Positions 51,987-60,000 of a DNA stretch of 64,000 nucleotides are shown in pieces; position 1 is the stretch's first letter, and each line of letters opens with the position of its first letter. The DNA is from Ottowia flava (GTDB lineage: Bacteria > Pseudomonadota > Gammaproteobacteria > Burkholderiales > Burkholderiaceae_C). The position numbers and the translations under genes were made by a program. The stretch spans positions 62,001 through 126,000 of the forward strand of contig NZ_JBHUEJ010000008.1 of NCBI RefSeq assembly GCF_042680565.1. Direction: 5' to 3'. The notes beneath the pieces were generated by a model, which saw nothing but the letters and a program-made list of their open reading frames with translations, was not told the DNA's origin and made no database searches.

Positions 51987-52934
51987 TCAAGGCTCCACCG
52001 GCTCAATCGGGATGCGCCGCTCGCGCATGGTGAGCCAGGCGCCCGCCGCGCCGCACACGGCGATCAGGGCAATCCCGAGAAGTGAGGCGGTATCCGGCAC
52101 CTGATGAAACACCCACCAGCCGCCCAACATCGCAAAGGCGATCTGCGCGTAGAGGTAGGGCGTGAGCGTGGACGCGGGCGCACGCCGATACGCCAGGATC
52201 AGCAGAAAGTGCCCCACCGTCGCCGCTACGCCCATCAGGAAAAGCGTGCCCCAACTGTGCCAGGAAGGAAGGGCCTGCCAGACAAAAGGCAGCGCGAAAG
52301 AGGTCGCCACCGTGCCGACCCAACCGGTATAGAAATGCATGGTCAACGGATTTTCCGTGCGCACCAGGTGGCTGGTCAGGATCTGGAAAGCGGCGTTGGT
52401 GCCGACCAAACCCAGCGGCAGCAGCATCGCCCAGCCAAAGGCATCACCACCAGGCCGAAGGATCAGAAGGGTGCCGACAAAGCCGCCCGCAACCAGCGTC
52501 CAGCGCAGCGGCGAGACATGTTCCTTGAGCACCGTTGCCGCCAGCACGGTGATCGCCAGCGGCGTCACCATCACGACGGCCGTGAATTCCGCCATGGGCA
52601 TGTAACGCAGGCTCAGGAACGCGAACATCGTGCTGCCCAGCAGAAGCAGTCCGCGCAGCAACTGGTAACCCGGATGCCGTGTGCGGAGCACGCTCCGGCC
52701 ATGCAAGGGCAACAGCACGGCGGTCGTCGCCATCGCCTGGAAGGTGTAGCGAAACCACACGCCCATCAACACAGGCACGGTGGCGACCGCGACCTTGGTC
52801 GCCGTGTCCAGCGTGGCAAAGCAGGCGACGGCCAGCACGGCCATGGCCACGCCGGCCAGAGTGCGCTCTGCGGAACGATCGCGTCCGGCCGCTGGCCGAT
52901 CGGGATGGTGGTCCCGAGGAACCTGTGCACTCAC
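51987..52934 (-). CDS. EamA/DMT family transporter
   Basis: A membrane protein of about 315 residues with ten predicted helices in two EamA repeats (VAMAVLAVACFATLDTATKV at the first, NAAFQILTSHLVRTENPL in the middle, PASTLTPYLYAQIAFAMLGG in the last third). Such carriers export metabolites or amino acids; the substrate is unknown. I chose the GTG at 52934, since it overlaps the upstream PHP gene stop by four bases (GTGA), over an ATG at 52961. It stands between rnm and yciO, which are adjacent in E. coli. Confidence 0.88.
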   Translation of the reverse strand: MSAQVPRDHHPDRPAAGRDRSAERTLAGVAMAVLAVACFATLDTATKVAVATVPVLMGVWFRYTFQAMATTAVLLPLHGRSVLRTRHPGYQLLRGLLLLGSTMFAFLSLRYMPMAEFTAVVMVTPLAITVLAATVLKEHVSPLRWTLVAGGFVGTLLILRPGGDAFGWAMLLPLGLVGTNAAFQILTSHLVRTENPLTMHFYTGWVGTVATSFALPFVWQALPSWHSWGTLFLMGVAATVGHFLLILAYRRAPASTLTPYLYAQIAFAMLGGWWVFHQVPDTASLLGIALIAVCGAAGAWLTMRERRIPIEPVEP

Positions 52935-53785
52935 TGGATGCGATCGGCCAGCGCCGACCACACCGTGGGCAGGTGTGGGGGCAGCGGTGGCAGCGCGCCT
53001 AGATCGGTGTAGCTTTCATCCGGGCTGTGGAAGTCGCTGCCGCGCGAGCACAGCAGGCCGAATTCCTGCGCGGTTTCGGCGTACTTCACCGCTTCCGATG
53101 CGCTGTGGCTGCCGGTGACCACCTCCACGCCGCGCCCGCCGTGCTCCTTGAATTCGGAAAACAGCGCGTATTCCTCGTTCGGCGTGAAGCGGTAACGCGC
53201 TGGGTGAGCGATCACGGCGACGCCGCCGGCCTGCGTGATCCAGTTCACCGCGTCGCCCAGCTTGGCCCATTGGTGCGGCACGAAGCCGGGTTTGCCTTCG
53301 GTGAGAAAGCGCCGAAACACCTCTGACGTGTCGCGGCACACGCCACTCTCCACCAGAAACCGGGCGAAGTGGGTGCGCGAGATCAGGCGCGGATTGCCCA
53401 CGTACTCGAGCGCGCCTTCGTACGCGCCTTCGATGCCCACCTTGGCCAACTGTTCGCTCATCGCGCGCGCGCGCGGCCCGCGCCCGTCGCGCGTGTCGGC
53501 GAGCCCCTGGACGATGCGCGGATCCTCGGCGTCAAAGCCCAGGCCGACGATGTGGACCGTGGTGTCTATGAAGGTAACGGAGATTTCGACGCCGGTGAGG
53601 TAGCGCATGCCCAGCGTCCGCGCGGCCGCCAGGGCGCGCTGCTGGCCGCCGACTTCGTCGTGGTCGGTCAACGACCACAGGTCGACACCGTTCGCGCTGG
53701 CCCGCTCGGCCAGGGCTTCGGGTGTCAGGGTGCCGTCGGAGACGACGGAATGGCAGTGCAGGTCGGCGTTGGCAGGAAAGCTCAC
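52931..53785 (-). CDS. rnm: PHP-domain phosphoesterase, Rnm/YciV family
   Basis: A 284-residue PHP metalloenzyme. The metal ligands are in ADLHCHSVVSDGTLTPE, LTDHDEVGG, GVEISV, VIAHPARYRF and SRGSDFHSPDE. Rnm/YciV hydrolyses 3',5'-nucleoside bisphosphates and trims the 5' ends of rRNA precursors. The linkage with yciO supports the call. It starts 36 bp... after a short gap from the amidase gene, and its stop overlaps the next start. Confidence 0.9.
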   Translation of the reverse strand: MSFPANADLHCHSVVSDGTLTPEALAERASANGVDLWSLTDHDEVGGQQRALAAARTLGMRYLTGVEISVTFIDTTVHIVGLGFDAEDPRIVQGLADTRDGRGPRARAMSEQLAKVGIEGAYEGALEYVGNPRLISRTHFARFLVESGVCRDTSEVFRRFLTEGKPGFVPHQWAKLGDAVNWITQAGGVAVIAHPARYRFTPNEEYALFSEFKEHGGRGVEVVTGSHSASEAVKYAETAQEFGLLCSRGSDFHSPDESYTDLGALPPLPPHLPTVWSALADRIQ

Positions 53786-53825
53786 CAGGCCATTTTACGG
53801 AGCGCGCCCTCGTTTCGACAGCGGC

Positions 53826-55232
53826 TCAGGCTGCAGGCGGCTCGGGCCAGGCGCGTTGCGGGGCACGCATGCGCTCGAAGGCGCGTGCCACTTGCAGCAC
53901 GCCGAGGTCGTCGAAGCGCTGGCCAGCGATCTGCAGGCCAATCGGCAGGCCATCGTCGTCGTACCCGGCGTTGACCGAGATGGCGGGCTGCTCGCCCATG
54001 TTGAACGGTACGGTGAAGCCGATGTGCTCCAGCCCGCGCAGGGGGTCGTTGGTGGGCGAAGGCCAGTCGAACGCGGCAGGCCCACAGGGCGCCGTGGGCG
54101 AAAGCAGAAAATCCAGCCCCTGCATGGCCTGGTTTGTGGCCACGCGCGTGGCGTGCGTCTGCGCGTAGGCCTGGTACACGTCGGCGCCGCTCATCGCGCC
54201 GGCGCTCTCGGCCCAGGTGCGGATGCAGGGCAGCACGCTGTCGCGCGCGTTCTCGGTCAACCCACTCAGGTCGACCAGCGAGCGCATGCGCCAGAAATGG
54301 TCGAGCCCGGCCAGCATCGCGGGCGTCATGAATGGCGCCAACGGGGTGATCACCGCGCCTTCGGCTTCGAAGCGGCGTGCGGCGTCTTCAATGGCCGAGC
54401 GGATGGGCGGCGCCACTGGCAAGCCGCAGCCTGCGTCCAGCAGCAGACCGACGCGCAGGCCACGCAGGGGCTTTGGCTTCTTCCAGGTGGCCGCCCAGTC
54501 GATGCGCTGGGGTGGCAGATTCATGCTGTCGCGTGCGTCCGGCGCGCTCAGCACCTGCATCAGCAGCGCCGCATCGTCCACGGTGCGCGTCATCGGGCCG
54601 GCAGCGCGGCCCATGAAGGGCGGGTCGATCGGCACGCGACCCAGGCTCGGCTTGAAGCCGACGATGCCGCACCAGCCCGCTGGCAGGCGGATGGAGCCGC
54701 CAATGTCGGTGCCGAGGTGCAGCGGCCCGTAGCCGGCGGCGCACGCGGCGCCCGCACCGGCGCTGGAGCCCCCGGGCGTGCGCGACAGATCCCACGGGTT
54801 GCGCGTGATGCGGTGAAAGGTCGAGAGGCCCGACGACAGCATGCCGTAATCGGGCATGGTGGTTTTGCTGATGAAGACGGCACCCGCTTCGCGTACGCGG
54901 GCGACTGGCGGTGCGTCAGCGAGCGCTGGCGCGAGCGGCGTCGCGCGCGTGCCCAGCGGCGTCGGGTCGCCCTGCGTGGCAATGTTGTCCTTGATCGTGA
55001 CGGGCACGCCGTCGAGCGCTCCCGTGGGGCGACGCCGCAGCCAGCGCTCTTCGGACGCACGCGCCTCGGCCAGCGCGGCTTCGGGGCGCAGCAGGTAGGT
55101 GGCGTCCAGCGCGGGCTCCCAGCGCTCGATTTGCGTCAACACGTCGCGCAGCACTTCGACCGGCGAGAACGCACGGCGCCGGTAGCCGGCCAGGAGTTCG
55201 GTGGCGCTCAGGGTGTGCAGCGATGCGGTCAT
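53826..55232 (-). CDS. amidase (amidase signature family)
   Basis: A 468-residue hydrolase. The Ser-cis-Ser-Lys catalytic set is visible as Lys 81 (PVTIKDNIAT), the glycine-serine loop TPGGSSAGAGA at 152-162 and Ser 180 (TDIGGSIRLPA). Members split amides such as indoleacetamide, nitrile-derived amides or glutamine in GatA. A GatA role is unlikely, as gatB and gatC are absent and the C-terminal part differs. Substrate unknown. It is the first gene of the minus-strand run toward trpS, with a dispersed repeat upstream. Confidence 0.9.
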   Translation of the reverse strand: MTASLHTLSATELLAGYRRRAFSPVEVLRDVLTQIERWEPALDATYLLRPEAALAEARASEERWLRRRPTGALDGVPVTIKDNIATQGDPTPLGTRATPLAPALADAPPVARVREAGAVFISKTTMPDYGMLSSGLSTFHRITRNPWDLSRTPGGSSAGAGAACAAGYGPLHLGTDIGGSIRLPAGWCGIVGFKPSLGRVPIDPPFMGRAAGPMTRTVDDAALLMQVLSAPDARDSMNLPPQRIDWAATWKKPKPLRGLRVGLLLDAGCGLPVAPPIRSAIEDAARRFEAEGAVITPLAPFMTPAMLAGLDHFWRMRSLVDLSGLTENARDSVLPCIRTWAESAGAMSGADVYQAYAQTHATRVATNQAMQGLDFLLSPTAPCGPAAFDWPSPTNDPLRGLEHIGFTVPFNMGEQPAISVNAGYDDDGLPIGLQIAGQRFDDLGVLQVARAFERMRAPQRAWPEPPAA

Positions 55233-55267
55233 GGCGATGCGTTCTGCGGGAGAACGGGTGAAATGAA

Positions 55268-55320
55268 TGAAATCGGCCGGCAGCCCTAGAAGGATCTGCG
55301 CAGGTAGCTATCAAAATGGA
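55268..55320. repeat. dispersed repeat copy upstream of the amidase gene
   Basis: Begins GAAATCGGCCGGCAGCCCTA and ends TGCGCAGGTAGCTATCAAAA. The first 21 bases differ from the maf/rng copy (6161) at one position. It lies between the amidase start and the stop of the solute-binding protein gene. Confidence 0.85.
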
Positions 55321-55412
55321 AGCAATTGACAGCGTGCGAACGACGGTTCGGGTTGCCGTGGACGGGTTGCTGCGCCCGCCTTTGGCCGCGCAGCCCCCGA
55401 CTCCTCAACCCC

Positions 55413-56900
55413 TCAACTCCAGCCCATCGCCGACAAGTCGTTGACGAAGATCGGCATGTCTTTCCACAGACCGGTCACGTTCTTGTTGGCCACGGTGACC
55501 CACTGCGGCTGGTAAAGCCAGTCGAGCACCGCGTCGTCGGCCAGCATCTTCTGCGCGTCGCCCAGCAGTTTGTTGCGCTCGGCGACGTTGGCGGTGGTCT
55601 TGATGCGCGCGTACAACTCGTTGAACTTGGGGTTGTTGTAGCCCCAGTAGTAGTCGGGCTTGGTGAAGTTGTCCAGGTCGAACGGCTCCACGTGGCTGAT
55701 GATCGTCAGGTCGTAGTTGTGCGCGCCGCCGTAGGTGTTGGCCAGCCACTGCGCCCATTCGACGTTCTGCACTTTGGCCACGATGCCGACCTTGGCGAGC
55801 TGCGACACGATGACTTCGCCGCCCTGGCGTGCATAGGGCGGGGGCGGCAGCACCAGGCTCAGCTCCAGCGGCGTGGTGACGCCCGCTTCCTTGAGCAGTG
55901 CCTTGGCCTTCTCGGGGTTGTAGGGGTTGATGCCGGTGGTGTCGATGTAGCCGGGCGCACCGGGCACATAGTGGCTGCCAATGGGCACGCCAAAGCCGTC
56001 GCCGGCCGCGGCAATCACGGCCTTGCGGTCGATGGCGGCGCTGATGGCGCGGCGCACGCGCACGTCGTTCAGGGGCTTCTTCGCGTTGTTGATGGCAAGC
56101 ACCGTCTTGGCGCGCGAGCCGCTCACCAGCGTCTGAAGGCGCCGGTTGCGCTTGAATTGCGTCGCCCCGCGTGGCGTGACGCGCACGAAAGCGTCGACGT
56201 CGCCCGCCAGCACGGCCGCGACCTGCGCCGCCGGGTCGCTGATGAAGCGGAAGGTGGCGCGCTTGATCTTCAGACTGCCCGGCGCGCGGTAGCTGGGTGA
56301 GGCCTTCAGCACGATGGACGAGCCCTTGGCCCAGTTGTCGAGCACGTAGGGGCCGGTGCCGACAGGCTTGGTGGCGTTGGTGTCGGCGCTCTTGGGCTCG
56401 ACCATCACCGCCGTCGCCTGGCCCAGGTAGAACAGGAAGTCCGGATCGGGCTCCTTGTTGACGATCACCACGGTGTGGTCGTCCACGGCGCGCACGCTCT
56501 CCATGGCGGCGAAGGTGCGCTTGTCCTTGTTGGTGCTTTTCTCGCCCGCCGCACGCTCGAAGCTGTACTTGACGGTCTGCGCATTGAACGGCTCACCGTT
56601 GCTGAACTTCACGCCTTTGCGCAGGTAGAAGGTCGTGGTGCGCAGGTCGGGCGATACCTCCCAGCGCTCGGCCAGCAGGGGTGTCACTTTGCCGTCCGAC
56701 TGGATTTTGGTCAGCGTCTCCAGCACGTTGTACTGCACCACTTCAGCGATGGCCGACGCGGCGCCTGCCGTTGGGTCGAGGCCCGGCGGCTCCAGCGTCA
56801 TGCCCAGCACGATGCTGTCCTTGCGCGACTGGGCCAGCGCGGGCAGGTGCGCCAGCGCAGCAGCGGCGGGCACGGTCAGGGCGAAATCGCGGCGTTTCAT
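55413..56900 (-). CDS. peptide/nickel-type ABC transporter substrate-binding protein
   Basis: A 495-residue periplasmic binding protein of family 5. The N-terminus MKRRDFALTVPAAAALAHLP has a twin-arginine-like RRDF and a signal peptide ending LALAQ-like PALAQ. Core features are VQYNVLETLTKIQSDGKVTP, LRKGVKFSNGEPFNAQTVKY and VGTGPYVLDNW. Family members bind di- and oligopeptides, nickel or glutathione. The ATPase genes of such a transporter lie at 62454-64000 on the same strand, but the nuclease gene stands between. The start 56900 (ATG) is used; a TTG at 56906 has a better-spaced GAGGAG. Confidence 0.9.
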   Translation of the reverse strand: MKRRDFALTVPAAAALAHLPALAQSRKDSIVLGMTLEPPGLDPTAGAASAIAEVVQYNVLETLTKIQSDGKVTPLLAERWEVSPDLRTTTFYLRKGVKFSNGEPFNAQTVKYSFERAAGEKSTNKDKRTFAAMESVRAVDDHTVVIVNKEPDPDFLFYLGQATAVMVEPKSADTNATKPVGTGPYVLDNWAKGSSIVLKASPSYRAPGSLKIKRATFRFISDPAAQVAAVLAGDVDAFVRVTPRGATQFKRNRRLQTLVSGSRAKTVLAINNAKKPLNDVRVRRAISAAIDRKAVIAAAGDGFGVPIGSHYVPGAPGYIDTTGINPYNPEKAKALLKEAGVTTPLELSLVLPPPPYARQGGEVIVSQLAKVGIVAKVQNVEWAQWLANTYGGAHNYDLTIISHVEPFDLDNFTKPDYYWGYNNPKFNELYARIKTTANVAERNKLLGDAQKMLADDAVLDWLYQPQWVTVANKNVTGLWKDMPIFVNDLSAMGWS

Positions 56901-57023
56901 CTCCAAGTCTCTCCTCGTGTGACGGGCAAGTTGCGCGCATGGTAGCGCAGCGTTCGCGTGTCATTGCCGTTTCATCAAGGGCTGCGACAAACGACTGGTG
57001 GCGAGCCCTGAGGAGGGAGCGCG

Positions 57024-60000
57024 GTGTTTCGGTGTCATTCACACATGTCAAAAAGTCTTGTCGGGCTGGCGTGGCTGTTCGTCCTTGCCTGCTCCGGCGC
57101 TCATGCCGCGCCTATTGCCTTCAATGGTTCGTACGCCCAGCAGTTCGATACGCTGGCGACTTCCGGGAGCGCCAACACCTGGGTCAACGACGAGACCGTT
57201 CCCGGCTGGCATTTGTTCAAGCACGACAAGTCCTCGGTCGCGACGTACCGCGCTGACAGTGGCACAGCCAACAACGGCGCCTTCTACAGCTATGGCAGCA
57301 GCGGGGCGACGGAGCGTGCCTTGGGGGGCGTCGGGTCGGGCAGCTTCGAGGGCTACATCGCACTGGCGGCCATCAACACGACAGGCGCCACGATCAACGC
57401 ACTGAATGTGCGGTTTGACGGCGAGCAGTGGCGCAACGGTGGCAATACCAGTGCGCACACAATGAAGCTGGAATACGGCATCGGAAGCACCTTTGCCGAC
57501 GTCGCGACGTGGACCGCTGCAGGCGCAGCATTTGATTGGTCTTCTCCGGTCAACACGGCGACGGCCGCGGCGGTGGATGGCAACGTGGCAGGCCGCGTGC
57601 CAGACGTTGGCGGCACGCTGAGCAGTCTGAGCTGGGCGCCCGGCGCCACGCTGTGGCTGCGCTGGGTCGAAACCAACGACGCGGGCAGTGACCATGGCCT
57701 GGCCATTGACAACCTTCGGTTGACGACGGGAGCTGGCGCCAACGTCTTCACGCCGCCCGCAGGCACGGCGTTCGGCAGTTCCGACGCATCCACTGCCATT
57801 GCATTGGATGCCGACTGGATGGTGGTGGGCGACGACGAGGCCAACGTGTTGCGCGTCTACCCGCGTGCCGGCGGCGCGGCGGTCAGAGAGTGGTCGTATG
57901 GCAGCCTCTTGGGCATCGGCTCTTCCGAACTGGACCTGGAGGCCAGCACCCGCATTGGCAACCGCCTGTATTTCACGGGCTCCCACAGCAACAAGAAGGA
58001 CGGTAGCGAGGCCAACAACCGTGAGCATCTGTTTGCTGTGGATGTCACAGGCACGGGCGCGGGCGCAACGTTCGCCTATGTCGCGCAGTACGGCGGACTG
58101 GAGCAGGCCCTGGTCAGTTGGGACGGCGGGAATGCCCATGGCAAAGGCGCAAACTACTTTGGACTGGCGGCCTCTTCGGGCAACGGCGTGGTGCCGGAGG
58201 CCAGCAACGGCTTTTCAATCGAAGGCATGGCGGCAACCGCCAGCGGGCACCTGTTGCTGGGCTTTCGCGCGCCGCAGGCCAGTGCAGCGCTGCGCACCAG
58301 GGCGCTGCTGGTGCCGCTGACCAACCCTGCTGCCGTGCTGACCGGGGCTGCTCCCATGTTTGGCGCGCCGATCGAGCTCGATCTGGGTGGACGGGGCGTT
58401 CGCTCCATAGAGCGAACGGACGACGGCAAGTTTCTGATCATTGCCGGGCCTGCGGGGTCGGCAACGGCCTCCGCCAGCAGCAGCAATTTCGCGCTGTATG
58501 TATGGGACGGCAGCAGCACAACCGCCCAGCGGCTGGACAACGCGCTGGATTCCCTGTTGGTTGCAACCGGCGGTAGTTTCGAGACCTTGGTCAGCCCTTC
58601 CAGCACGGCGGCGGGCACGCGCGTTCAGCTTCTGCAGGACAACGGCGATACCGTCTGGCCCGGCCGCACCAAGCCGTCCAAGGATCTCGCGCCCGGCGAT
58701 CAGCAATTCACGGGCAACTGGATCACCTTGAGCAACCCCGTCGCGGTGGACACCACGCCCCCAGCGCTGCAGTCCAGCACGCCAGCCGCCGGCGCCATCG
58801 GCGTCGACCCTTCGACCAGCATCCAACTCGTGTTCAGCGAGCCGGTGCGCAACGGTGGTGGATCGTTCGAGCTGCGCGCTGGGGGCACCTTGATCTCCAC
58901 GCTGCCAGCAGGCGACACGAGCTTGGCCACGTTCAGCGGCAACACGTTGACATTGCGTCCGCCAGCGGGTCTCAGCCCCAACGCTGCGTACGTTCTGGCG
59001 GCCGTGGGCAATCCCGTCGTTGACCAGGCCGGAAACGCCTGGGTCAGCAGCAACCTCACCTTTACCACGGGTGCGCCTCCGCCCTTGACGCGCACCGTGC
59101 TGATAACAGAAGTCAACTCCAACGCCGCGGGTGGCGACTTCTTCGAGCTCTACAACTACGGCAGGACGCCGGTCAACCTGGCCAACTGGCGTTGGACCGA
59201 CAACTCTGAAGCGTTTAGCGGCGGCAAAGTGTTTCCGCCCAACACCACGCTGGCACCGGGCAAAGCACTGGTGGTTGCGTCCGAGACCGATGCGGTTGCC
59301 TTCTGCGCGGCGTGGGGCTTGGCTTCCTGCGATGGCGTGATCCGCGTGTCCGGCAAAGGCCTGGGCAAGGGCGATGCCGTGCTGCTCTACGACCCGAACG
59401 GCCAACTCGTCACCGCGCTCAACTATGGTTCGACCTCGGTCTATGGCGCCAACCCATCGCAAAGCGGTGCTGAAGCCCCACCGGTGGCCGACTCTCATGC
59501 GGGTCCGGCGTTCGCCGCCGCGGGTACTTCCATCGGCAACGGGGTATCCGCCGTATGGGATGGCCAATCCACCCGTGCCCCACGCTACGTGCCAGCGGCA
59601 GTAGGGGTGGCAGGCGGCTTCGCACAGCCCGGCCAAGCCGCCAACATCGGCTCGCCTGGCACGCCGGGTGGCGCCCCGCCCACATCAGCCATCACCTTGA
59701 TTTCTGCGATCCAGGGGACAGGTGAGGCGTCACCCAAGCTCGGCGCTTCGGTCACCGTGCGCGCGGTCGTCACGGCCTTCCGCCCAGGCTTGAGCGGCTT
59801 CTTCCTGCAGGAAGAAGCTGCCGACTCCGATGGCAACGAGGAGACCTCCGAGGGCATCTTCGTGTTTTACGGGGGCACGAATCCGGGCGTGACAGACGCC
59901 ACCGTTGGACAAGTGGTCGAGTTGAAGGCTGTGGTGGGTGAGTACCGCAACCAAACCCAGTTGACCAACGTGACGGGCTTCGAAGTCAAGGGCCCGGCCG

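Noticed and set aside
53607..55289. Plus-strand open frame of 560 codons opposite the amidase gene
   Set aside because: The amidase has its full catalytic set on the other strand; this frame is a GC-driven shadow.
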